DNA of 40,530 nucleotides, from positions 1-40,530 of the forward strand of contig LNEO01000121.1 of assembly GCA_001465015.1 (NCBI GenBank). The letters are read 5' to 3'. Of this stretch, positions 1 through 8,263 are shown one piece after another (position 1 is the stretch's first letter; each line of letters starts with the position of its first letter). The notes under the pieces were generated by a model that ran no database searches, was not told where the DNA came from, and saw only the letters and a list, made by a program, of their open reading frames with translations. Source of the DNA: Deltaproteobacteria bacterium Ga0077539 (lineage in GTDB: Bacteria; Myxococcota_A; Polyangia; Polyangiales; Ga0077539). Both the position numbers and the translations under genes were made by a program.

Positions 1-97
1 CTCTGGCCGTCAGGCGAGCGTGTTGCCGCTTGGGTGTTGACGCCGCTACTGATTTTCCTGCGGATGTGCATTTTCGAACCGAAATCCGGTTCCCTGC

Positions 98-997
98 TCA
101 GGTACGCAACGCGAACACCGCGCCGTCGTGGGTGACCGCGAGCGGACCGGATCGCGAGTCGACGAGCGCCATCGCGGCCACCGACGCGATCTTCTCCCAC
201 TCGAGTCGCTCGACGTCTCGCGCGTAGAACAGCCCTTCGTTCCCGCCGACCAACACGCCGCCTCCGAGCGCGAGCATCTGGACCGGCTTCGACACCGGAC
301 ACGGCGCATACCGAGTCTTCTTCGCGCCCCAGGACAGCACGCTGATGGTCCCTTCGCCAAACGCGACGACCGCAGCGCTCGTGAACACCGCGTCGTCCAT
401 ATGCGTCTTGGCGCTGCCGAGCTTGGTCAAACCCTCGGCGGTGACCTCGCTGAACTGCTTGAACTGAAGGCCGATGAGTCGATCGCTGTGCGCGAACAGT
501 CGCGCGAGGGTCCAGTGCTTTCCTTGTACGGCGAGCGTCCAGGTCGCGCCGTCGGGGCTAGAGTAGATGCGCCCCTTGGCCTCGTCGCCGTTCGCGTAGC
601 CAGCGAGCCACCATTGGCCCTTCGAGTCGATGATCAGGTCGTTGATCCGAAGGCTCTCTTTCGGTGGGACGAACGCGGACGGGGTGATTCGGACCTCGGG
701 CCCGACCGAGAGATTCGCCGGGTGGAAGCCGTAGGCCGACACGAACGCGAACCCTCGCGGCGTCACGGTCCGATGAAACATCGGACGAACTTCCGGCGTC
801 GCGCTGAGGTTCACCGCGGTTCCGTCGATGGGAGCTGGGACGAATCGCTCGCCCGTCTCCGACCAGAACGCCGATCCGAGGTCAGCCAGCGGAGTGCCGT
901 ACATGCCAGGCAGCAGCAGGACGCCGCCGTCGTGCGCGAAGACCTGGTACGAGGGAGCAGGCTTCGCGACGAAGTGTGGTTCTTTTTCGAGGTGCAT
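98..997 (-). CDS. Hypothetical beta-propeller-like (BNR/Ycf48-type) protein
   Basis: A 299-residue protein with no clear function. Segments such as YSSPDGATWTL and repeated short hydrophobic strands ending in G/D turns look like BNR/Asp-box or Ycf48-type propeller blades. That family often occurs in secreted or structural proteins. No signal peptide is visible at the ATG used, and an in-frame TAG lies about 12 nt upstream, so this is the longest form in this frame. The short propeller and missing export signal may mean that the N-terminus is lost or frameshifted: a different minus frame just upstream carries a Cys-rich stretch (see findings). The 97 bases before the gene's stop, at the window edge, hold nothing I recognise. 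The gene is certain enough; the fold is inferred from motif appearance only. Confidence 0.7.
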   Translation of the reverse strand: MHLEKEPHFVAKPAPSYQVFAHDGGVLLLPGMYGTPLADLGSAFWSETGERFVPAPIDGTAVNLSATPEVRPMFHRTVTPRGFAFVSAYGFHPANLSVGPEVRITPSAFVPPKESLRINDLIIDSKGQWWLAGYANGDEAKGRIYSSPDGATWTLAVQGKHWTLARLFAHSDRLIGLQFKQFSEVTAEGLTKLGSAKTHMDDAVFTSAAVVAFGEGTISVLSWGAKKTRYAPCPVSKPVQMLALGGGVLVGGNEGLFYARDVERLEWEKIASVAAMALVDSRSGPLAVTHDGAVFALRT

Positions 998-1222
998 CTC
1001 GCGGCTCTACCAACAGCGATCGTGAACAGTCCAGATCGTGGACGCAAACGTTGCACGCGAGCGCATCGAGGCCACACGGATCCGGCCGCGTCTCGAATGC
1101 GACGAACACCGGCGCCACGGCGCGAGCGATTGTTGTGCGAAGACCGCGACCACGCGAAACAGATCGTTGCACACTGCATCCCTCGGCGCGAGAACACCCG
1201 ATCGTCGCGCTCGGGCCGAGCC

Positions 1223-1858
1223 TCACTCGACGCGATTGACGTAGCCGAGCATCACACCGCCGGACGCGTCGATCTCGACCCTCGTCACGCTCGCGTTCTC
1301 GAGCCGCACCCAGAGCCCTGCCCTCGGCGAGTCGGGCTCGACGAGAACCCTGAGCAAGACGTTGATCGTCACGAAGTGCGAGACCAGCACCACGACGGCA
1401 GCGTCGTCGCCGCTCGCTCGAGACAGCGCCGCGCGAAGCCTCTCGACGAGTTGGGCGTGAGTCTCTGTCCTGGGCGTAAGCGTAGGCGATTGGCCGCTCG
1501 CGATCGCGCCGAGCATCGCTCGCGCTTCGTCGGCGCTGACAACGAGGGTCGGCGCTCGCTCGGGCGGTTCGCGAAGATCCTCGTCGATCGCGACGGACAA
1601 CCCGAGGCGATTGGCGACAATCTCCGCGGTCTCGACGCAGCGACGAGCGGGGCTTGACCTCAGCGAAATCGCACGCGAATCGAAGTTATGCGTCATCCAT
1701 CGCGCCAGCCCCGACGCCTGTCCGCGGCCCCGGGCGCTCAGCGGAGAGTCGCTGTCGGTCTCGCGCTCGCCTGCCTCTGCGTTGCGCTCGCTCTCACCAT
1801 GACGAACCAGCAAGAGGGTCTTCGGAGCAGCAGACGATAGCGCCGAAGAGGATCGCAT
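1223..1858 (-). CDS. Histidine phosphatase superfamily protein (phosphoglycerate mutase-like)
   Basis: A 211-residue branch-1 histidine phosphatase. The signature LLLVRHGESERN places the phospho-accepting histidine at His20 next to Arg19. A second arginine lies in LRSSPARRCVETAE, the general acid is probably the Glu in EDLREPPER, and the second catalytic histidine is His161 in VLVSHFVTI. The usual glycine after that histidine (SHG) is replaced by Phe. Family members dephosphorylate sugars, nucleotides or small metabolites; cofactor-independent phosphatases (CobC/SixA/GpmB-like) are nearer in size than true mutases. The substrate cannot be read from the sequence. The start sits 69 nt from the divergent gene at 1928, so the two may share a control region. 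Confidence 0.88.
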   Translation of the reverse strand: MRSSSALSSAAPKTLLLVRHGESERNAEAGERETDSDSPLSARGRGQASGLARWMTHNFDSRAISLRSSPARRCVETAEIVANRLGLSVAIDEDLREPPERAPTLVVSADEARAMLGAIASGQSPTLTPRTETHAQLVERLRAALSRASGDDAAVVVLVSHFVTINVLLRVLVEPDSPRAGLWVRLENASVTRVEIDASGGVMLGYVNRVE

Positions 1859-1927
1859 CCGATGATTGTGCCACGTGAACGCGGCGCAGCAGCGACCAGG
1901 CCCCGGTTGTGAGAAGCTCAGCGGGCA

Positions 1928-2983
1928 GTGTTCGGCTGGTTTCGAAGGCGTGACGACTGGGGCGACCTACCGAAGTCGCTCGGATTACAGGTCGATGGGC
2001 GTGGACTGCTTCGCGGCGAGTGGGGCGTCGTCGAGCTGTTCGCTTCGCATGGCGCCGAGCGCGTGTCCTCGACGGACGCGCGTGGAGTTCAACGGCACGA
2101 CGACTTCCCGGTGACGTGGATCTACGCGCGCTTCGAGCCGAAGCTGCGCCTCGGGCTCTCGGTGGCGTCGACCAACGCGCTGACACGCTTCGTCGAGTGG
2201 GCGCGATCGAGCTGCGACATCGAGATCGGCGACCCTGCGTTCGACAGGGCATTTCACTGCGCCTCGCGCGACCCGGCCGGCGCGCGCTCGTTGCTCAGCG
2301 GCGACGTCGCGGTCGAGCTGACCCGCGCCGCGTCGAGACACGCCATCGTCACCGTCAACGACGACGAGGTGTGCGTGACCGAAGCTGGCTGGCGCCTCTC
2401 ACCGGCCACCGTGGCCTCGGCGTTCGAAGTCGTCGGCCGCTCTGCGGAGGCGATCATGGCGTCGCGACGCGGGCTCGTGCTCCCGTGGGAGATGCAGGTA
2501 CGCGAGCATTGGGACGCAGCGCTCGCGCGGGTCGGACTCGTGTTCGACCCTGTTCGCCTCGAAGCGCGAGGAGTGATCGACGGACTGTTCGTGACGGTGA
2601 CGATCGACGGAGGAGATTCGCTCGCCACCGAAGTGACCGTCGTTGCGCCGGCGCCGTTCGCACACGGGCTGCGCGTTTTGCGGCAGGACCAGGGCTCGGT
2701 CTCGAAGTGGTTTCGAGGGCAGGACATCATCATCGGCGAGCCTGCGTTCGACGACGCGTTCGTCGTCAAGGGAGAGAACGAACCCGAGGTGCGCGCGGTG
2801 CTCCGCGGCGAGCCTGCGGCGCGGCTCGTCGCGCTCGCCAACGACGGCGAAGTGCACATCGAGAACAACGCGCTGACGGTGCGCTTTGCTCAGGTCGAGA
2901 CGGACCAGATCGCGGCGTTGGTCGAGGCCACCGTCGAGGCAGCGTCGCTGATCGCGCGAAACGCGAGCGGCTTTCTGGGCTGA
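1928..2983 (+). CDS. Hypothetical protein with an internally duplicated domain
   Basis: 351 residues, GTG start, unrecognised family. No signal peptide or membrane helix is visible, so it is probably cytoplasmic. The sequence contains two related segments: IEIGDPAFDRAF near residue 98 and IIIGEPAFDDAF near residue 268. Each is followed by a conserved pattern of about 50 residues (R-x-L-L/R-G-x/E-x-A-x-x-L, then a short strand with N-D-x/G-E-V). This suggests an ancient tandem duplication. The N-terminus is basic and aromatic (MFGWFRRRDDW). It is divergent from the phosphatase gene and abuts the next gene closely, so it may share a transcript with the downstream lipoprotein. No function is proposed. 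Confidence 0.8.
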   Translation: MFGWFRRRDDWGDLPKSLGLQVDGRGLLRGEWGVVELFASHGAERVSSTDARGVQRHDDFPVTWIYARFEPKLRLGLSVASTNALTRFVEWARSSCDIEIGDPAFDRAFHCASRDPAGARSLLSGDVAVELTRAASRHAIVTVNDDEVCVTEAGWRLSPATVASAFEVVGRSAEAIMASRRGLVLPWEMQVREHWDAALARVGLVFDPVRLEARGVIDGLFVTVTIDGGDSLATEVTVVAPAPFAHGLRVLRQDQGSVSKWFRGQDIIIGEPAFDDAFVVKGENEPEVRAVLRGEPAARLVALANDGEVHIENNALTVRFAQVETDQIAALVEATVEAASLIARNASGFLG

Positions 2984-3016
2984 GTGTCGCACGCTCGAGT
3001 CGAGGTACCGTTGCGC

Positions 3017-4957
3017 ATGGTGTTCACAACGGACTCGGAGGACGCAGAGCGTTCGAGGCGGGGACGAATCGACTCGAGCTGGCGTCGTCTGCTGCATCGA
3101 GCGGCCGGGCGCGCGCTGCCGATAGCGCTCGTGCTCTTGGCCGCGGCTTGCCAGCGCAGCACACCGAACCCGAACGATGTCGTCACCGCAGCGGACGTGC
3201 TCGACGCAGCGGACGCGCTCGACGCGGTCGCTGCCGACGCCGAGGTTGACAGCGGTTTCCTCGACGCTGCGCTCACCGACCGGGCGCCGCTCCCTCCGCC
3301 GCTGTGTCCGGCGCGGGACGCGTCAGCGCCGCGCGACGTGGTCGCAGGCCCGCTCACGGTCGTCCGAGTCGACGGAAGCAGTACAGCGCCGCAGCAGCTC
3401 GCGGTCCACGCCTGCGCTGGTCTGCGCAATCGCGCGAGGCCTGGCTCTGTGTTCATCAACGCGAATGCTAACGACGCCGCGTGGATCAGCGAGCTCGCGC
3501 TGGCGCCTGCGTCGACGGTCACCGCTGCGGAGTTTCTGAGCACGTGCGCCGCGGAGCTCCCGTCGTGCGTTCGCTACGACTACGAAGCGCAACGGCCCTT
3601 ACTGCCGAACATTCTGACCGCGGCTGCGGTGCTCGGAGCGTTGCCGGTGGACCGGAGCATGACGCTGTCGTGCGCAACTACGTCCTTCGACGCGACGATC
3701 GAGCTGCGAGACAGAAACACTCCCGCGCTCGCGACTCGGTATGTGTTCGATCGGTTCGCGGCGCAGACGACGGGGCTCGCGATGCTCAATCCTGGCTACG
3801 AGCTGGCGCCGATGCAGCCGGCGACGCCGCGGATCACGCGAGACATGGGGCCTGCCCTCGTCGACCTGGTGTTTTCAGAGCGCTTGTTCCTGATCTTCTT
3901 GGTCAACGGCTGCATCGACGGACACCCCGAGAAGGAGCTGCTCAGCAGCATGGTCAACTCAGGGCGCTGGCCTTCGCCCGTCGCGGTCTACGGCTACAAC
4001 AACTCGTGGTTCACCGCAGGCGGATACCTCTACGAAGCGCAGACGCTCTGCCTCGCCTCGCGCAACATGGGCGCGATCGCGAGCGAGACCGCGAACCTGT
4101 CGTACTTCTCGACGCGCTCGGCGCCGATCGAGGGCCCGGGAATCCTGCGGCAAAACGACCCCGAACCGATCACCTACGACCCGACGCGGACGTACGTCGC
4201 GTTCGTCGTCGGCGACGGCGACAACATCGACTTCATCATGAGCACGCGCCGCGAGTGGATTCAGCAGCGCGCCGCGGCGTGCAGGGCCGGAGCCGCCACG
4301 TGTCCGCCGTTGACGTGGACGATCTCGTCGCACCTCACGCGGTTGGCTCCTGACGTGCTCCGCTGGTACTACGACCAGGGGCGGCGCACGGGACGCGACT
4401 ACTTCGCGCTGCCCCCGAGCGGTCACTTGTATGCGTATCCGTCATCGCTCGCGCCCGCCGCGCGCGATCGCTTCGTCGCCGCGACGGAAGAGGACGCGTG
4501 TTCGCTCGGACTCACAGGCGTCGTTCATTGGGACTGGGCCGGTACGTGGGAGGACGCCGAGCGTGTGTTCTTGCCGCGGTACGCGAGGTTGGGAGGTCCC
4601 GTTCGCGGGATCTTTCCCGTCAACGTGCCGTACGTGCTGCCGATCTTTACGTGGTGGCCGCCGAGCAGGTTCTTTCAGATCGTGACCGGTGCGGACGGCG
4701 GCCAGGTGGCACTTTTCAAGCCGCGGTCCTGGCGCGGCGTCAACAGCGACACCGACCGCTTCTTTCTGCGTCCGCAGCGGATGGCCGAAGAGATCGCCGC
4801 GTATCCGCGAGGCACCGTCACGTGGGTCTACATGACCAGCGACGGCGGGTTGAACTTGCAGAACTCCTACCTCGCGCTGCTCGCCATGCTGCCGCCGCAC
4901 GTTCAGCTGGTCAGCACAGACACCGCCGCGCGGCTCGCGATCGAATCGCGTCGCTAA
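3017..4957 (+). CDS. GxGYxYP-domain lipoprotein (putative glycoside hydrolase-like)
   Basis: A protein of about 646 residues. I chose the ATG at 3017; a GTG at 2984 directly after the previous stop is also open. A basic n-region, a hydrophobic stretch (LPIALVLLAAAC) and Cys45 form a lipobox, followed by an acidic Ala/Asp tether. The C-terminal half carries YVAFVVGDGDNIDFIM and LPPSGHLYAYPSSL, a degenerate form of the GxGYxYP motif that names a putative glycoside hydrolase family (PF14323 with PF16216 at the N-terminus). HWDWAGTWED and WPPSRFFQIV also fit a sugar-acting barrel. Family members are mostly uncharacterised, so enzymatic action on polysaccharide is inference. Expected location: outer membrane or cell surface. 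Confidence 0.8.
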   Translation: MVFTTDSEDAERSRRGRIDSSWRRLLHRAAGRALPIALVLLAAACQRSTPNPNDVVTAADVLDAADALDAVAADAEVDSGFLDAALTDRAPLPPPLCPARDASAPRDVVAGPLTVVRVDGSSTAPQQLAVHACAGLRNRARPGSVFINANANDAAWISELALAPASTVTAAEFLSTCAAELPSCVRYDYEAQRPLLPNILTAAAVLGALPVDRSMTLSCATTSFDATIELRDRNTPALATRYVFDRFAAQTTGLAMLNPGYELAPMQPATPRITRDMGPALVDLVFSERLFLIFLVNGCIDGHPEKELLSSMVNSGRWPSPVAVYGYNNSWFTAGGYLYEAQTLCLASRNMGAIASETANLSYFSTRSAPIEGPGILRQNDPEPITYDPTRTYVAFVVGDGDNIDFIMSTRREWIQQRAAACRAGAATCPPLTWTISSHLTRLAPDVLRWYYDQGRRTGRDYFALPPSGHLYAYPSSLAPAARDRFVAATEEDACSLGLTGVVHWDWAGTWEDAERVFLPRYARLGGPVRGIFPVNVPYVLPIFTWWPPSRFFQIVTGADGGQVALFKPRSWRGVNSDTDRFFLRPQRMAEEIAAYPRGTVTWVYMTSDGGLNLQNSYLALLAMLPPHVQLVSTDTAARLAIESRR

Positions 4958-5020
4958 CCGTTCGTCGTGGTCATCGGCTCGAGCGCGGCATGATCCGTGC
5001 GTTTCACGCCGACGGATCAC

Positions 5021-5037
5021 CGTCACGCAGCGTGACG
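5021..5037. other. Perfect 7-bp stem hairpin between two genes
   Basis: CGTCACG, a three-base loop CAG, then CGTGACG: an exact inverted repeat in the 153-bp gap after the GxGYxYP gene. There is no T-run, so it is not a classical intrinsic terminator. It may be a protein-binding palindrome or part of the leader of the DUF2330 gene. Confidence 0.4.
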
Positions 5038-5065
5038 TGCCGATCTGTGCCGAACGAGTGACGGT

Positions 5066-5090
5066 CTCCGCAATTGATTGCGGAGTGTTT
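5066..5090 (+). terminator. Hairpin with short T-run upstream of the DUF2330 gene
   Basis: CTCCGCAA, loop TTGA, TTGCGGAG: a perfect 8-bp stem with a tetraloop, followed at once by TGTTT. It lies 109 nt after the stop of the upstream lipoprotein gene and 25 nt before the next start codon. It could be a weak intrinsic terminator of the upstream transcript or a hairpin in the 5' leader that gates the next gene. The weak T-run keeps the terminator reading uncertain. Confidence 0.45.
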
Positions 5091-5110
5091 CTGACGAAGG
5101 GGAGCGAAGA

Positions 5111-6568
5111 ATGAACTCGAGAATTGCATGGGTGTTCGCGGCCATCGCAACGGCGGCGAGCGTATCGACGATGGAGCACACGGTGCTCGCGTGTGGGGGC
5201 TGCGTGCATGTTCCAGGGCCCGCGCCGTCCTCGGTGACCGAACACAGGATGGTGCTCGCGCTCTCGTCGCGGCAGACCACGCTGTGGGATCAGTTTTCGT
5301 ACGCGGGCAACCCGTCGGAGTTCGCGTGGATCCTGCCGATTCGCCACGACCCTTCGGTGCGCGTGGCCGTCGCGGACGATCGCTTCCTGGCGATGTTCGA
5401 CCAGGTGACAGAGCCCATACTCGACGAGCCACCGCCGCCACCGCCGCGCTGCCCGACGACGTGTCCAGACGTCTGCTGGCGGCCTCCGCCCTTCGCCGAT
5501 GCGAGCGCATCGCAGGACGCGAGCGTGGACTCGAGCGTCGTCGTGCATCGCATGGAGGTCGTCGGTCCGTATGCGGTCGCCATCATCGGAGGCGACGACG
5601 CGATGGCGCTGCGGCGCTGGCTTCGAGACAACGGCTATGCCGTTCCCGCGTCGATCGAGCCGGTGTTGGACCACTACATTGGCCAGCGAATGGACTTCGT
5701 CGCGCTCCGATTGCGATCGGCGGTCGGCGTCAACCGAATGGTTCCGGTTCGAGTGACGGTGCCTGGATATGTTCCCGTGCTGCCTCTGCGGATGGTGCAG
5801 GCTGGAGTCGGCGACAAAGTGGGACTCAACCTCATGGTGTTCGCAGACGCGCGCATCGAGGCGATGAACTACCCCAACGGAGAAATGAACGACGCGATGT
5901 TCTCCTTCGACTACGCCCGGCAGAGCTGGCCCCCGCCGACATGGGAGCACCTCAACGTCGCGCGCCGAGCGCTGTGGGCGACCAACATGCGTCGCACGTG
6001 GATCACCGAGAGCGCCGCGCGGATGAGCCCAGACGTCGTGCGGGCGATCGCCCGCGACGCCGAGCGCACCTGGCGTTCGCAAGCGTGCGGAGAGGATGGG
6101 GGCGTTCCACAGCCGTGGGACTTCAACTGCGGAGGACCTCGAGCGAGCGAGGACGCAGACGTCGCGCTCACCGGGCTCGGAGCGAACACGACGTTGACTC
6201 GGCTGACCGCGGACCTTCCGAGCGTCGCGCTGTCGGCCGATCTACAACTGGGACCGCGGGTGGCGGACGTCGAACGATCCCGCGTTTATCAATACGGACA
6301 GCTCCTCAATCGCCCCTCGCCGCCCGTGTGTACGCCGCTTCAGTGCCCGACGACGTGCGACGGCGGTGTGTCGATGGACGCAGCCAGACCGAGCGGCGAC
6401 AGCGGTCGACTCGACGGTTCGGCGCGCGACGAGCTCGTTGTCGGTGGCGGGGTGAGCTGCTCGATCAGGGGGCACCAGAGGCTGGGCGCGAAGGCGTCGT
6501 GGCTCGTCGTGATCGCAGCGACGCTCGCCGCGCGTAGAGCGCGCAGAGCCGCGCGAACGAAGCGCTGA
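5111..6568 (+). CDS. DUF2330 domain-containing exported protein with MYXO-CTERM-like tail
   Basis: 485 residues. The ATG at 5111 is preferred because AGGGGAG lies about 7 nt upstream and a signal peptide begins there (MNSRIAWVFAAIATAASVS...VLACGGC). The mature start ACGGC, followed by a segment containing SSVTEHRMVLAL and FAWILPI, matches the DUF2330 family, common in myxobacteria and of unknown function. A proline/cysteine-rich insert (PPPPPPRCPTTCPDVCW) interrupts the middle. The C-terminus has a glycine run and a Cys (GGGVSCS), then a short hydrophobic helix (SWLVVIAATLAA), then a basic tail (RRARRAARTKR). This is the three-part plan of MYXO-CTERM surface-sorting tails, although the usual CGC core is reduced to a single Cys. 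The protein is probably secreted and anchored at the cell surface. Confidence 0.85.
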   Translation: MNSRIAWVFAAIATAASVSTMEHTVLACGGCVHVPGPAPSSVTEHRMVLALSSRQTTLWDQFSYAGNPSEFAWILPIRHDPSVRVAVADDRFLAMFDQVTEPILDEPPPPPPRCPTTCPDVCWRPPPFADASASQDASVDSSVVVHRMEVVGPYAVAIIGGDDAMALRRWLRDNGYAVPASIEPVLDHYIGQRMDFVALRLRSAVGVNRMVPVRVTVPGYVPVLPLRMVQAGVGDKVGLNLMVFADARIEAMNYPNGEMNDAMFSFDYARQSWPPPTWEHLNVARRALWATNMRRTWITESAARMSPDVVRAIARDAERTWRSQACGEDGGVPQPWDFNCGGPRASEDADVALTGLGANTTLTRLTADLPSVALSADLQLGPRVADVERSRVYQYGQLLNRPSPPVCTPLQCPTTCDGGVSMDAARPSGDSGRLDGSARDELVVGGGVSCSIRGHQRLGAKASWLVVIAATLAARRARRAARTKR

Positions 6569-6878
6569 CGGAGACGAAGGTACGCTCCGCCACCAGCGCG
6601 TCGTTCGCCACGTCGATCGGCGAATAGCTACCTCGCGTTCTCCGAAGAGGCTGCTGTCCACAGACAGCTTCTCCATCAACTCGAGGACCGTCGTGCCCGA
6701 CTGTCCTGATGTGCCGAGCGCCGAGGCTCTGCGAGGCGTGAGAGAGGACGCGCAGCGAGGGATCCTGTCGCGCTTCGCGAAGTCCGCTCCCAGCTGGCGC
6801 GACGCGCGCTGTACAGCGTGAGCGGTCGCGGCGCACGTCCGATCCGCTACACTCGTGGTGTTCGAGACGTCTTCACGC
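6569..6878. other. 310-bp intergenic region, no gene recognised
   Basis: Lies between the DUF2330 gene and the esterase gene. Minus-strand open frames cross it but run into the coding DNA on both sides and show no domain. A TACACT box at 6848-6853 could be a -10 element for the esterase gene, but no convincing -35 is present. I see no repeat or terminator. Confidence 0.5.
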
Positions 6879-8192
6879 ATGTCCCGCCGCCTCTCGATTC
6901 TTGTGTTCTTGGCTACGACCGCGCTGCGCTGCGGACCGGTGACGACCTCGTCGCCCGACGCGATCGCTCTGCTCGATACCTCTCGCGACGAGTCGACGGA
7001 CGCCACGCGAGACGTACTGCCAATGGACGACGCGCCCGCGGATGCTGACGAGCACGACGCGGGGTCCCAGGGAACGCTGTCAGTCTGGCTCGTGCGGGTC
7101 CCAGACAACACGCCGAGCGGCGCCCCGCTGCACCTGGCGGGATCGTTCAACGGCTGGAGCCCAGCCGCAGACCGATTCTCGCGCGACGACTCGTTGCCCG
7201 CGACCGTCCTTCGCGTGCGCGGACTCAGCGCGGGACAGCGCGTCGAGTTCAAGGTCACGCGTGGATCTTGGGCCACGGTGGAGCGCGACGCGCAGGGCCG
7301 AGACCGGCCCAATCGCGCGGTGACCTTCGATCCCGCGCGCCCCTCGGTCGCCCTGTTCGTCGAGCGGTGGGCGGACCTGGGACCGCCATCGCACACTCGC
7401 TCCGGCGACGTTCGCGTTCTGCCCGCCGTGCCGATTCCTCAGCTCGCTCGGACCCGAGACGTCTGGCTCTACTTGCCTCCGGGGTACGAGTCCTCTGCCG
7501 CGCGCTATCCAGTTCTGTACATGTTCGACGGGCAAAACGTGTTCGACGCCCGCGCCTCGGCGTTTGGAAGCGAGTGGCGCGTCGACGAGGCCCTCGAGGC
7601 GATGTTCTACGAAGGGCGATCGAGCGGCGTCATCGTCGTAGCCCTGGCAAACAGCGACGCGCGTCCGTGCGAGTACAACGTCTTCGCGAGCGATCCGCAC
7701 CCGGGCTGCGCGGACCGCTCGGCGCTCGGAGATCAAACCAACGCGTTCATCGCAGACACGTTGAAGCCGCGGATCGACCAGGATTTTCGCACGCGATCGG
7801 GCCGCGAGGACACCGCCGTCATGGGCAGCTCCATGGGCGGCTCGATGTCGGTGCGGCTCGCGTTTTCGCGACCAACGCTGTTCTCTCGCGTGGCGGCGCT
7901 CTCGCCGAGCTACCAGAACACGCTCGCTGCTCTTCCATCGATGCCCGACTACCTACGGGCGCAGCGCCCTGCAGCGCCGTTTCGTCTCTATCAGGACATG
8001 GGGTCGGTCGAGCGCATCCGTGACCTCTCGACGGATCTGCTCGTGCGCAACATGCGCGCGGTTCGCGAGGCCGCTCGTGAAGCAGGCATTCCGGACGATC
8101 GCAACCGGGCAGAGATCATCGCAGACGCCGCCCACAACGAAGACGCGTGGTCCGCGCGGGTCGGCGGGGTGCTCGACTGGCTCTGGCGCTGA
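6879..8192 (+). CDS. Exported esterase (Fes/esterase-D-like alpha/beta hydrolase) with N-terminal E-set/CBM-like domain
   Basis: 437 residues from the ATG at 6879; a GTG at 6855 is open but would bury the signal peptide. MSRRLSILVFLATTALRC is a short export signal ending in Cys18. The residue before that Cys is Arg, so the lipobox is imperfect. An Asp/Ala-rich tether follows, then an immunoglobulin-like domain with PLHLAGSFNGWSP typical of CBM48/E-set folds, then an alpha/beta hydrolase domain (VWLYLPPGYESSAARYPVLY, MFDGQN). The nucleophile is Ser318 in GSSMGG and the likely catalytic histidine is His419 in DAAHNEDAW. The layout matches enterochelin-esterase-like and feruloyl/acetyl esterases in the Esterase (PF00756) family. 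Natural substrate unknown. Probably periplasmic or surface-attached. Confidence 0.88.
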   Translation: MSRRLSILVFLATTALRCGPVTTSSPDAIALLDTSRDESTDATRDVLPMDDAPADADEHDAGSQGTLSVWLVRVPDNTPSGAPLHLAGSFNGWSPAADRFSRDDSLPATVLRVRGLSAGQRVEFKVTRGSWATVERDAQGRDRPNRAVTFDPARPSVALFVERWADLGPPSHTRSGDVRVLPAVPIPQLARTRDVWLYLPPGYESSAARYPVLYMFDGQNVFDARASAFGSEWRVDEALEAMFYEGRSSGVIVVALANSDARPCEYNVFASDPHPGCADRSALGDQTNAFIADTLKPRIDQDFRTRSGREDTAVMGSSMGGSMSVRLAFSRPTLFSRVAALSPSYQNTLAALPSMPDYLRAQRPAAPFRLYQDMGSVERIRDLSTDLLVRNMRAVREAAREAGIPDDRNRAEIIADAAHNEDAWSARVGGVLDWLWR

Positions 8193-8263
8193 CGGGTCCG
8201 CTGCATCCGAAGCGTGGCACCTTCACGGCTCGAGTCGCCGCGCGCACGCTCGCTGAGCGTCGC

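Noticed and set aside
6465..6836. Minus-strand 123-residue frame in the gap before the esterase gene
   Set aside because: Overlaps the end of the DUF2330 gene, lacks a ribosome-binding site and shows no family resemblance.
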